Origin: RGVT01 sp037129475
GTDB taxonomy: Bacteria > Planctomycetota > Planctomycetia > Pirellulales > UBA1268
Reading direction: 5' to 3'
Assembly: GCA_037129475.1 (NCBI GenBank)
Contig: JBAXUY010000002.1
Location: 1-64,000 of the forward strand
Length of the DNA: 64,000 nt
The first letter of the stretch is position 1; each line of letters begins with the position of its first letter. Position numbers and translations under genes: made by a program. Under the pieces are notes generated by a model that saw nothing but the letters and a program-made list of their open reading frames with translations, was not told where the DNA came from and made no database searches. Positions 17,195 through 24,944 of this stretch are shown piece by piece.

Positions 17195-18103
17195 GGTCGA
17201 GCCGGGGTCACGCGCCGTCGCGAGCGCCTCGCGGGCGATCTCGACGATGTAGCGGCCGTAGTCGCTCTTCATGCGGCTGCCCGATTCGACGAGCTCTTCC
17301 GGCGACAGATAGCCCATGTGGAGCGCGATCTCCTCGAGGCAGGCGATCTTCAGGCCCTGGCGGTCTTGGATCGTCTGCACGAAGGCCGTGGCCTGGAGCA
17401 GCGAATCGGGCGTGCCGGTGTCGAGCCAGGCGAAGCCGCGGCCGAGCCGTTCCACGTGGAGGGCGTCGTGTTCGAGGTAGATGCGGTTGAGGTCGGTGAT
17501 CTCGTACTCGCCACGCGGGCTCGGCCGCAGCGCGGCAGCGATGTCGCAGACGTGCTCGTCGTAGAAATAGAGTCCCGGCACGGCGTAATGCGACTTGGGG
17601 TTTCGGGGCTTTTCTTCGAGCGAGAGGGCGCGGCCGTCCGCGTCGAATTCGACCACGCCGAACCGCTCCGGATCGCGGACGGGATAGGCGAACACCGTGG
17701 CCCCGTCAGGTCGGGCCGTGGCCCGCTTGAGCACCGAGGGGAAGCCCTGGCCGTAGAACACGTTGTCGCCGAGTACGAGCGCCGCCCGGGCGCCGCGGAG
17801 AAAGTGGCGGCCGATCACGAACGCCTGGGCGAGGCCGTCGGGGCTCGGTTGCTCGGCATACGAAAGTGAGATGCCGAACCGCGAGCCGTCGCCCAACAGC
17901 CGCTCGAAGTGGGGCAGGTCGTGCGGCGTGGAGATCACGAGGATCTCACGGAGCCCCGCGAGCATGAGCGTCGACAGCGGATAGTAGATCATCGGCTTGT
18001 CGTACACCGGCAAGAGCTGCTTCGAGACGGCGAGCGTCATCGGATGCAGCCGGGTGCCGGAGCCGCCCGCGAGCACGATGCCTTTCGTGGTCGATTGCGT
18101 CAT
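17171..18103 (-). CDS. rmlA: Glucose-1-phosphate thymidylyltransferase
   Basis: 310 residues. The N-terminal GGSGTRLHPMT nucleotide-binding loop, KQLLPVYDKPMIYYPLS, VLGDNVFYG with its metal-binding Asp, and LEEKPRNPKSHYAVPGLYF are textbook RmlA. It makes dTDP-glucose from glucose-1-phosphate and dTTP, the entry to dTDP-deoxysugars. Its ATG overlaps the TGA of the upstream cupin gene as ATGA. The two form a small operon. rmlB and rmlD are not in the window, so the sugar may be completed elsewhere or may be a different dTDP-sugar. It may glycosylate the cluster product or feed surface polysaccharide; no glycosyltransferase is adjacent. Confidence 0.95.
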   Translation of the reverse strand: MTQSTTKGIVLAGGSGTRLHPMTLAVSKQLLPVYDKPMIYYPLSTLMLAGLREILVISTPHDLPHFERLLGDGSRFGISLSYAEQPSPDGLAQAFVIGRHFLRGARAALVLGDNVFYGQGFPSVLKRATARPDGATVFAYPVRDPERFGVVEFDADGRALSLEEKPRNPKSHYAVPGLYFYDEHVCDIAAALRPSPRGEYEITDLNRIYLEHDALHVERLGRGFAWLDTGTPDSLLQATAFVQTIQDRQGLKIACLEEIALHMGYLSPEELVESGSRMKSDYGRYIVEIAREALATARDPGSTLPFRRVA

Positions 18104-18615
18104 GCTGTCGTCCCCTGGGCGTGGCCGGGCGGATCGAGGCGATACGGCGAGTCGGTTACGTGCTCATGGCGGATCTCGTCGACCGGCTCCCGCTTGTTTC
18201 TGCCGGCGTAGAGTCGGTTGGGTGCGTTGAACACCCAGCCGGGCACGCGGCTCACGTTGCGGTAGGCATGCACGACGCCCGGAGGGATCGACACGGCACA
18301 CGGATTCGAGGCTCCGCAGAGCGTGCGGGTGTGCATGCCGACGGTCGGCGAACCGGGGCGGGCGTCCCAGAGCAGCAGTTCGAAGTCGCCGGGACCGATG
18401 AAGGCGAAGTAGTCGGTCTGGTCGGCGTGCTCGTGAGGGCCGCGGGCCACCCCCGGCTCGGTCTGGCTGACGTACGCCATCACGGGGTGGATCGCATCGG
18501 CGAGTTCGTCTTCGCGATAGAGTTCCACGAGCCAGCCACGGCTGTCGGCGTGCCGGGCGAGCGGTTTGAAGACGACGTCGGCGATCGTGGCGGTGGCGGG
18601 AGGCGCGGATGTCAT
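18100..18615 (-). CDS. RmlC-like cupin sugar epimerase/isomerase
   Basis: 171 residues, close to the usual RmlC length. The N-terminal segment HADSRGWLVELYRED and the RGPHEH motif match the RmlC catalytic-His region. SIPPGVVHAYRNVS matches the IPPGFAHG strand, and NAPNRLYAG the Y-containing C-terminal part. The family includes dTDP-4-keto-6-deoxyhexose 3,5-epimerases and 3,4-ketoisomerases; which activity applies cannot be told here. ATG 18615 was chosen because the RmlC-like region starts soon after; upstream sequence is unlike the family. It is coupled by ATGA to rmlA and divergent from the flavoprotein gene across 211 bp. Confidence 0.75.
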   Translation of the reverse strand: MTSAPPATATIADVVFKPLARHADSRGWLVELYREDELADAIHPVMAYVSQTEPGVARGPHEHADQTDYFAFIGPGDFELLLWDARPGSPTVGMHTRTLCGASNPCAVSIPPGVVHAYRNVSRVPGWVFNAPNRLYAGRNKREPVDEIRHEHVTDSPYRLDPPGHAQGTTA

Positions 18616-18826
18616 GCCGTTCTCGGTCCCCTTTGGGTGCGGCGGGGATATAGATGCGATCCGGCCCTCCAAGCCAGACGGTTTTCGCACCGTTTTTCCC
18701 CACACTCCAGCCTGGTCGAAGCCTGGGAAGGATGGGAGGGCGGGGCAGGCCGGGTTCCCTGGCCGCCGCCCGCGGTGCAGACTATTACTAGGAGTGGTGT
18801 TCGGGCAGGTTCCGGAGGCGTTTTGC

Positions 18827-20080
18827 ATGATCGGCGGAATCCCGGCCACGTCCGATGTCGTCGTCGTCGGTGGCGGCCCGGCTGGCGCGACCACTGCCAC
18901 GCTCGTGGCCCAGAAGGGTCACCGCGTCACGCTCTTCGAGCGAGATCGCTTTCCGCGGTTCCATATCGGCGAATCGCTGATCCCCGAAACGTTCTGGGTG
19001 CTCGAGCGGCTCGGGATGCTCGACGCAATGCGGTCGAGCGGCTTCGTCGAAAAGCACTCGGTGCAGTTCGTGAACGAAAAGGGCGCGCTCTCGGAGCCCT
19101 TCTATTTTGCCGACCACAAGCCGCAGGAGAGCTCCCGCACGTGGCAGGTGGTGCGGAGCGAGTTCGACGAGATGATGCTGCGGAATGCGGCGCGGCATGG
19201 CGTCGATGTGCACGAGGGCACACGCGTGCTCGATGTGGTCTTCGATGGCCGGCAGGCGACGGGCGTGCGCGTGGAGGACGAGAGCGGCGCGGTGCGAAGC
19301 GTGTCGGCCGACGTGGTCGTCGACGCGAGCGGCCAGGGCACGATGATCATGAGCCGGCTCGGCCTGCGGGATTGGGACCCTGTGCTCAAGAAGGCGGCGA
19401 TCTGGACCTACTGGAAGAACGCGGAACGCGGCACCGGCCGCGACGAGGGCGCGACGCTCGTCCTCCAGCTCGACGACAAGCAGGGCTGGTTCTGGTACAT
19501 CCCGCTCCACGACGGCACCGTGAGCGTGGGCGTGGTGGCGGGCTACGACTACCTGTTCAAGAATCGCGACACCAAAGACCCCGAGGCGATCTACTTCGAG
19601 GAGGTGGCCCGTTGCCAGGGGCTGCAGCCGAGGATCGCGGCGGCCGAGCGGGCGGCACCAGTGCGGGTGGCGAAGGAGTATTCCTATCGCTCGCGCGACG
19701 TGGCGGGCGACGGCTGGGTGCTCGTGGGCGACGCCTTCGGGTTTCTCGACCCGCTCTATTCCTCGGGCATCCTCCTCGCGCTCAAGAGCGGCGAACTGGC
19801 CGCCGACGCGATCGTGGCGGCGCTCGCCGCGGGTGACACGTCGGCGGCGAAACTCGGCGCCTGGGGCCCCGAGTACGTTCGCGGCATGGAGCGGATGCGG
19901 CGGCTCGTGTGCGAATTTTACGAAGGCTTCAACTTCGGCCGGTTCGTGAAGAAGCATCCGCACTTGAAGGGGCACGTGACCGACCTCCTGATCGGCGACC
20001 TGTTCAACGACCGGGTCGACGAGATCGTGGCCCCGCTCGACGCCCTGCGGGCGGAGGATCGGGCCCGGGCGTCGGCATGA
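18827..20080 (+). CDS. FAD-dependent oxidoreductase with flavin-halogenase signatures
   Basis: 417 residues. The Rossmann loop is GGGPAGA (15-21) and GESLIP is at 48-53. The tryptophan-rich motif WFWYIP sits at 221-226, matching WxWxIP of flavin-dependent halogenases. K76 in FVEKHSVQF lies where the CmlS/PrnA-type catalytic Lys is expected. GDAFGFLDPLYSSGI is the second FAD motif. It could halogenate an activated substrate with FADH2, chloride or bromide and O2. The same fold also includes geranylgeranyl-reductase-like enzymes, so halogenase activity is not proven. GGAGG precedes ATG 18827. Its stop overlaps the following hydrolase as ATGA, so the pair is co-translated. Confidence 0.75.
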   Translation: MIGGIPATSDVVVVGGGPAGATTATLVAQKGHRVTLFERDRFPRFHIGESLIPETFWVLERLGMLDAMRSSGFVEKHSVQFVNEKGALSEPFYFADHKPQESSRTWQVVRSEFDEMMLRNAARHGVDVHEGTRVLDVVFDGRQATGVRVEDESGAVRSVSADVVVDASGQGTMIMSRLGLRDWDPVLKKAAIWTYWKNAERGTGRDEGATLVLQLDDKQGWFWYIPLHDGTVSVGVVAGYDYLFKNRDTKDPEAIYFEEVARCQGLQPRIAAAERAAPVRVAKEYSYRSRDVAGDGWVLVGDAFGFLDPLYSSGILLALKSGELAADAIVAALAAGDTSAAKLGAWGPEYVRGMERMRRLVCEFYEGFNFGRFVKKHPHLKGHVTDLLIGDLFNDRVDEIVAPLDALRAEDRARASA

Positions 20081-20850
20081 CGGTCGACCTCGCGTTCGAC
20101 GAGCGGGGGGCGGGCCCGCCGCTCGTCGTGCTGCACGGCCTGTTCGGGGCGAAGCGCAACTGGGCCTCGATCGCGAAAGCCCTCGCCGCGCGTCATCGCG
20201 TGCTCACGGTCGATCTGCGGAACCACGGCGGGAGCCCGTGGGACGCCGTGCACGACTACCCGGCGCTCGCCGGTGACGTGGCCCGGTTCATCCGCACGCA
20301 CGTGGGCGGGCCGGCAGCGGTGCTCGGGCACAGCATGGGGGGCAAGGCGGCGATGATTCTCGCGCTCGAGGAGCCGGAGCTCGTGGAACGGCTGGTGGTC
20401 GTCGACATTCCGCCGGCAGCGTCGCGAGTCACGCTCGGTGACGCGTTGCGAGCGATGCGGGAGGTCCCGCTTGCCGCGTGTACGCGCCGCACCGAGGTCG
20501 ATGCCGCCCTCGCCACGTCGATCGCCGACCCCGCCGTGCGGGCGTTTCTCGTGCAGAACGTGGCCACCGGTCCGAACGGACTCGCGTGGGCGATCCATCT
20601 CGACGCGCTCGAGCGCAATTTCGCCGCGATCGTCGGGTTTCCCCACGTGGCGGCAGGCTGTGTATTCCAGCGACCGACGCTGTTCGTGGTCGGAGAGCGG
20701 TCCGACTACGTCCGGCCCGAGCACCATGCCGAGATCGGGCGGCTGTTCCCGGCGGCGACGATCGAGGTGGTCGCGGGGGCGGGGCACTGGGTGCATGCGG
20801 AGGCCCCGGAGGCGTTTCTCGGCGTCGTCAGCGGCTTTCTTGCCGGCTGA
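20077..20850 (+). CDS. Alpha/beta-hydrolase, YbfF-like esterase
   Basis: 257 residues. The oxyanion stretch LHGLFGAKRNW, TVDLRNHG, the nucleophile elbow GHSMGG and the terminal GAGHWVHAEAP give a complete Ser-His-Asp hydrolase. The LHGLFGxxxNW and RNHG pair is typical of the YbfF acyl-esterase group. It is coupled by ATGA to the flavoprotein, so the two probably act on the same metabolite or acyl thioester. It is distinct from the hydrolase at 10118, which has a different elbow. After it 158 bp of non-coding DNA precede pdxH, which seems a natural right border for the cluster. Confidence 0.85.
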   Translation: MTVDLAFDERGAGPPLVVLHGLFGAKRNWASIAKALAARHRVLTVDLRNHGGSPWDAVHDYPALAGDVARFIRTHVGGPAAVLGHSMGGKAAMILALEEPELVERLVVVDIPPAASRVTLGDALRAMREVPLAACTRRTEVDAALATSIADPAVRAFLVQNVATGPNGLAWAIHLDALERNFAAIVGFPHVAAGCVFQRPTLFVVGERSDYVRPEHHAEIGRLFPAATIEVVAGAGHWVHAEAPEAFLGVVSGFLAG

Positions 20851-21008
20851 CCTGGGCGGCGGAGAACCACCTGCGCCCTCGAATTCGTCGTGGTCGTCGC
20901 GATCAGCGGCGTGCTCGTTGGCTCGCTGCTGCTCGTCGAGAGGGGTGGGTTTTGGTGTACGCTACGTCCGCGGGAGGCTCTCGCCTCCGACGAGGAGACG
21001 AGCGACCG

Positions 21009-21656
21009 ATGGATCCCAGGACCACCCACGCCCGGAAGGAATACGAGCAGGCCGCCCTCGACGAGTCGTCGGTCGACCGCGACCCGTTCCGGCAGTTCGC
21101 CGCCTGGTACGACGCGGCGGTCGCGGCCGGTGTGCCGGAGCCCGAGGCGATGACGCTCTCGACGGCCACACCGGACGGGAGGCCGTCGGCGCGGGTCGTG
21201 TTGCTCCGCGGGTTCGACACGAGGGGTTTTTGCTTCTTCACCAACTATACGAGCCGCAAGGGCCGGGAGCTCGAGGCCAACCCGCACGCCGCGGTCACGT
21301 TCCACTGGGCCGTGCTCGAACGGCAGGTGCGGATCGAGGGTCGCGTGGAGCGCACGACCGCCGCCGAATCGGACGAGTATTTTCGGAGCCGCCCGAGCAC
21401 GTCGCGGATCGGGGCCTGGAGTTCGCCGCAGAGCGAGGTGATCCCGGACCGCGCGGCGCTCGAGTCGATCTTCGCACGGTTTCGCGCCCAGCATCCCGAC
21501 GACACCACGATTCCGCGGCCGGCCCACTGGGGCGGCTACCGGATCGTGCCGGAGCGGATCGAGTTTTGGCAGGGCCGGCCGAGCCGGCTCCACGATCGGC
21601 TCTGCTTCCGCCACGACGCGCGTGGCAACTGGGTGGTGGAGCGGCTGGCACCATGA
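21009..21656 (+). CDS. pdxH: Pyridoxine/pyridoxamine 5'-phosphate oxidase
   Basis: 215 residues, normal for PdxH. MTLSTATPDGRPSARVVLLRGFD, FFTNYTSRKGREL and the C-terminal EFWQGRPSRLHDR are the family signature that binds FMN and PLP. It oxidises PNP or PMP to PLP in the cytosol. GGAG lies about 11 bases before ATG 21009. It has its own promoter region (20851-21008) and no operon partner. It is convergent with the small membrane protein gene that follows. Confidence 0.96.
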   Translation: MDPRTTHARKEYEQAALDESSVDRDPFRQFAAWYDAAVAAGVPEPEAMTLSTATPDGRPSARVVLLRGFDTRGFCFFTNYTSRKGRELEANPHAAVTFHWAVLERQVRIEGRVERTTAAESDEYFRSRPSTSRIGAWSSPQSEVIPDRAALESIFARFRAQHPDDTTIPRPAHWGGYRIVPERIEFWQGRPSRLHDRLCFRHDARGNWVVERLAP

Positions 21657-21722
21657 CGTCGCGGCCGGGGACGAACCGCCCCCGGCCGCGTTGTCGTTCG
21701 CTGAGCAGACCGCGATCGCGGA

Positions 21723-22010
21723 TCAGGTCGTCGCGGGCTTCTTGAGGAAGCTCACGATCAGGGGCAGCAGGGCCCCGACGATCGCCGAGAGGCCGCCCGT
21801 GCCGGCGAGGTTGTCCGTGCCGCCGATGAGCGAGCCGATGGCCGGCACGAGAAGGGGCAGGATCTTGCCGCCGAGGCCGCCACCCACGAGTCCGAGCACC
21901 GTGTTGAGCATCGGGCCGAGGTTGCGATTCTTGCGCAGGGCGCCGACCACGTTGCCGCCGGCACCACCGGCGATGAGGCTCACGATCCAGCTGATGATCT
22001 GGGGATCCAT
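21723..22010 (-). CDS. Small glycine-rich membrane protein
   Basis: 95 residues, unrecognised. It contains two hydrophobic glycine-zipper segments (roughly 5-20 and 38-65, with GLVGGGLGGKILPLL) and a third hydrophobic stretch ending in Lys-Lys-Pro. A good AAAGGA ribosome-binding site about ten bases before ATG 22010 and a normal composition argue that it is real. The basic segment LRKNRNL separates the hydrophobic parts. A small inner-membrane or pore-like protein is possible; no function is assigned. Confidence 0.65.
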   Translation of the reverse strand: MDPQIISWIVSLIAGGAGGNVVGALRKNRNLGPMLNTVLGLVGGGLGGKILPLLVPAIGSLIGGTDNLAGTGGLSAIVGALLPLIVSFLKKPATT

Positions 22011-22398
22011 GCGAAAACCATCCTTTGCGAAAAAAGTGGGAACTCTGCGGCCCGCACCCTCCGCCGGGAGCGGCTCACGAGAGATGAGTTGCCGCCGGCC
22101 CCTCCCGTGTCACAAGGGGGCTCCGGAATTTTTCGGAATGCACGTCGCCGGGTCATGGACCCTGCCGGTCGTAGTGGCTGTGCCGGGTGCATCCCCGAGA
22201 GTGCGGCTCAGACGCGGCAGATCGGCTACGATACGGGGTGTCCTTTCTCCCGCATCTCGCTGAAGATGGACCTTCGGCGGAGCAGGCAACTGCGGCCGTT
22301 GTCTCGAACGATCGCAACGGCATCGTGTGCTGCGGCGGTCAATGGATCGGGCATCCCGTGATGCCGCCACCGTGATCTGCCTCTGACAAGGACGTCGC
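22011..22398. other. Intergenic stretch without recognised features
   Basis: This 388-bp region separates the divergent small membrane protein and desaturase genes and must hold both promoters. Short open frames across it have no plausible start context, and I see no clear repeat or RNA element. Confidence 0.5.
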
Positions 22399-23349
22399 AT
22401 GCCCGCACTCGACACTCGCCACGCCCCGCAGTCTGACCGGCGGGGTGTGTTGCCGGACTCCGTCCGCCCCTACCGCATCCGCTGGCGATACGCCGTCGTC
22501 ATCGGCATCGTTCACGCGTTGGCCTGCCTCGCCCTGCTGCCGGGGCTTTTCTCATGGACCGGCGTCGTGGCCTGCGTGCTTGGCGTGCACATCTTCGGAG
22601 CCGGCATCAATCTCGGATACCACCGCCTGCTCACCCACCGCAGTTTCCGTACGCCGCGTTGGGTGGAATACGCGCTCGCGTCGCTCGCCATCTGCAGTCT
22701 CGAGGACACGCCCGTGCAGTGGGTGGCGGTGCACCGCATGCATCACGCCCACTCCGACGACGTGCCCGACCCTCATTCGCCGCTGGTGACCTTCCTTTGG
22801 TCGCACCTCGGCTGGCTCCTGATGGTGAATCCCGGCATCGACACGCTCGCCTTCCGGGAGCGTTTCGCTCCCGATCTGCTCCGCGATCGCTTCTACTTCA
22901 ACCTCGAGAAGTACGGCTACCTCCAGGTGGCGATCGCACTGGTGCAGGTGCCGATCTTCTTCCTCGTGGGGTTCGTGGCCGGATGGCTTGCCGATGGTCC
23001 GGCGGAAGGAACTCGGCTCGGGGCGAGCGTCGTGGTGTGGGGCGTGTTTTTGCGGATCGTGCTCGTGTGGCACATCACCTGGTCGGTGAATTCGCTCAGC
23101 CACCTGTTCGGCTACCGCAATTACGCCACGGCCGACGGAAGCCGCAACAACTGGCTGGTGGCCCTGCTGGCGGTCGGCGAGGGATGGCACAACAATCACC
23201 ATGCCGATCCGACGGCGGCGAGCGTGCAGCATCGCTGGTGGGAGATCGACGTCTCGTATTACGAGATCAAGCTGCTCGAGGCCCTGGGGCTGGCTACGAA
23301 CATCGTGAAGCCCCGGCATCTGCGGGCCGGACACGAAGTGCCACGATAA
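22399..23349 (+). CDS. Acyl-CoA/lipid delta-9-type fatty-acid desaturase
   Basis: 316 residues. All three histidine boxes of membrane di-iron desaturases are present: HRLLTH, HRMHHAHSDD and HNNHHADP. Four hydrophobic segments (about 35-60, 90-110, 175-200, 215-235) fit the family topology. It introduces a double bond into saturated acyl chains using O2, adjusting membrane fluidity. AAGGA lies six bases before ATG 22399. It stands alone; the tRNA-Pro gene follows 1 bp after the stop on the other strand. Confidence 0.94.
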   Translation: MPALDTRHAPQSDRRGVLPDSVRPYRIRWRYAVVIGIVHALACLALLPGLFSWTGVVACVLGVHIFGAGINLGYHRLLTHRSFRTPRWVEYALASLAICSLEDTPVQWVAVHRMHHAHSDDVPDPHSPLVTFLWSHLGWLLMVNPGIDTLAFRERFAPDLLRDRFYFNLEKYGYLQVAIALVQVPIFFLVGFVAGWLADGPAEGTRLGASVVVWGVFLRIVLVWHITWSVNSLSHLFGYRNYATADGSRNNWLVALLAVGEGWHNNHHADPTAASVQHRWWEIDVSYYEIKLLEALGLATNIVKPRHLRAGHEVPR

Positions 23350-23350
23350 G

Positions 23351-23425
23351 TCGGGGCGACACGATTCGAACGTGCGACCTCTACGTCCCGAACGTAGCGC
23401 TCTAGCCAGGCTGAGCTACGCCCCG
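23351..23425 (-). tRNA. tRNA-Pro (anticodon CGG)
   Basis: The minus strand folds into a full cloverleaf. The acceptor stem is CGGGGCG paired with CGCCCCG, the D arm starts GCTCAG, and the anticodon stem CTACG/CGTAG flanks the loop TTCGGGA (anticodon CGG). The T arm contains TTCGAAT, and the discriminator is A. The CCA end is not encoded. It reads CCG codons, which should be heavily used in this GC-rich genome. Confidence 0.95.
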
Positions 23426-23535
23426 AAGTGTGTCGCCGAATGGAACAGCGGCACGAGGGAACTCGCGTAAGCCTACCGGGAGCCGCGTCGCGGAACAACG
23501 CCTGTCGGTGCGGTGCGTGAACCCGGGGCGAAACG

Positions 23536-24897
23536 TCACTTCGCCAGCGACACGCACACGAGCTCGCGGTCGTTGCGGGCATAGACGCACCGGCCCGCGA
23601 ATGCCGGGTGGCTCCAGACGACCTCGCGCCCAAAGCACTCATTCGTGGGGTCGAGGAGGTGCTGCCGGCCAAGCTCTCGATAGCCCGCCGGCGAGAGCGT
23701 CGCCAGGATCAGGTCGCCTGTCTCGCTGAAGATCCACGTGCGGGTGGACGCCACGGCCGGGCTGCCGGCCGGCTCGTGCCGCACGAGAAACGCTGTGCCA
23801 TGCTTGCCGCGGCGGGTGCCCCCCAGCGTGGCTTCGGGCGTTTCCCAAAGCCGCTTGCCCGTGGCCACGTCGACGGCCGTGAGCATTCCTGTGTCGCAGT
23901 CACACCCGTAGAGCACGTCCCCGGCGATAAAGGGGGTGCTGTTGGCGCAGTAGACGGCCGACTTCGGCTCGCCCCGCCAGAGCACCGCCGCATCGGGCTT
24001 GTCGGCCGCGAGGGCAAACAGCGCTCCCACCCGGCCGATGCCGCTGGCGAAGAGCACGCGGCCCTGCTTCGTGTCGGCCACCTGCGGGGCCATGATCGAC
24101 ATGCCATACATCGGCTTGAGCGGCTGCGACCAGAGCACGCGACCCGTGGCCGGCTCGAGAGCGTTGAGCTTTTCGGCATCCCAGATCACGACCTGCCGCA
24201 CGCCGGCGCTCTCGATCAGCGTGGGCGGGCAGTAGCCGCTCTCGCTCGCGGAGAGCCCCCGCCACAGTTCCTGGCCCGTGTCCTTGTCGAACGCGACGGC
24301 CACGCTGCCCGGGCCGCCCACGAGGCAGATGAGCCGCTTGCCGTCGACGAGCGGGTGGCCACAGAAGCCCCAGATCGGCGTCGGGGCGCCGTAGTCATGC
24401 TTGAAATCCTTCGTCCAGGCGACAGCGCCCGTCACTGCATCGAGGCAGACGAGATTGCCCTCGGCGCCGAGCGCATACACCTTGCCGTCGGCCACGGTCG
24501 GCGTGCAGCGCGGGCCGGAGGCATACGAGATCGCATACGGGCAGTCGTATTCATGCTTCCACCGTAGCTTTCCGGTCTCGGCATCGAGGCACAGAATCCG
24601 CTCGCGGCCGGTGAATTCGGTGCGGTCGTTCGGCGCATTGGCGAGCTCGCCCGCGGGCCGGTCGTAGTCGGTGAGATACACGCGGCTATCCGCCACGGCC
24701 GGCCCTGAGTAGCCGCCTTTGACGGGCACCCGCCATTTCACGGGTAGGCCAGCTGGCGGCAGTGCATCCACGACACCGGCCTCGCGCCACACGCCGTCGC
24801 GCTGCGGCCCCATCCACTGCGGCCAGTCGTCGGCGCGGGCAACGGGAGCGAGGGTCGCGACGAGGAACAACGGGAGAAGCGTTTTCATGATGGACAT
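23536..24897 (-). CDS. Secreted PQQ-like beta-propeller protein
   Basis: 453 residues. A signal peptide (MKTLLPLFLVATLAPVARA) is followed by DDWPQWMGPQRDG, the standard opening of planctomycete PQQ-like proteins. Repeated W-strand blades follow (LDAETGKLRWKHEY, LDAVTGAVAWTKD, LEPATGRVLWSQPL, VDVATGKRLWETP). It lacks obvious dehydrogenase calcium/PQQ ligands, so a binding or scaffolding role in the periplasm is more likely than alcohol oxidation. ATG 24897 was used; ATG 24888 is in frame and would leave the signal peptide intact. It lies downstream of recJ on the same strand, separated by the hairpin at 24920-24944. Confidence 0.88.
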   Translation of the reverse strand: MSIMKTLLPLFLVATLAPVARADDWPQWMGPQRDGVWREAGVVDALPPAGLPVKWRVPVKGGYSGPAVADSRVYLTDYDRPAGELANAPNDRTEFTGRERILCLDAETGKLRWKHEYDCPYAISYASGPRCTPTVADGKVYALGAEGNLVCLDAVTGAVAWTKDFKHDYGAPTPIWGFCGHPLVDGKRLICLVGGPGSVAVAFDKDTGQELWRGLSASESGYCPPTLIESAGVRQVVIWDAEKLNALEPATGRVLWSQPLKPMYGMSIMAPQVADTKQGRVLFASGIGRVGALFALAADKPDAAVLWRGEPKSAVYCANSTPFIAGDVLYGCDCDTGMLTAVDVATGKRLWETPEATLGGTRRGKHGTAFLVRHEPAGSPAVASTRTWIFSETGDLILATLSPAGYRELGRQHLLDPTNECFGREVVWSHPAFAGRCVYARNDRELVCVSLAK

Positions 24898-24919
24898 GGC
24901 ATGCTCGAATGGAAAGAAG

Positions 24920-24944
24920 GTAGACAGGCTGAAGCCTGTCCTAC
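24920..24944. terminator. Hairpin of the GCCTGTCCTAC family at recJ stop
   Basis: GTAGACAGGC, loop TGAA, GCCTGTCCTAC forms a 10-11 bp stem with one bulge. The right arm contains, on the minus strand, the TAG stop of recJ (24943-24941). There is no T-tract, so it is a candidate structure for RNA 3'-end protection or factor-dependent termination rather than a classical intrinsic terminator. Confidence 0.6.

Noticed and set aside
22089..22415. Short open frames between the small membrane protein and the desaturase
   Set aside because: No start context, no recognisable fold, and both strands are open alike.
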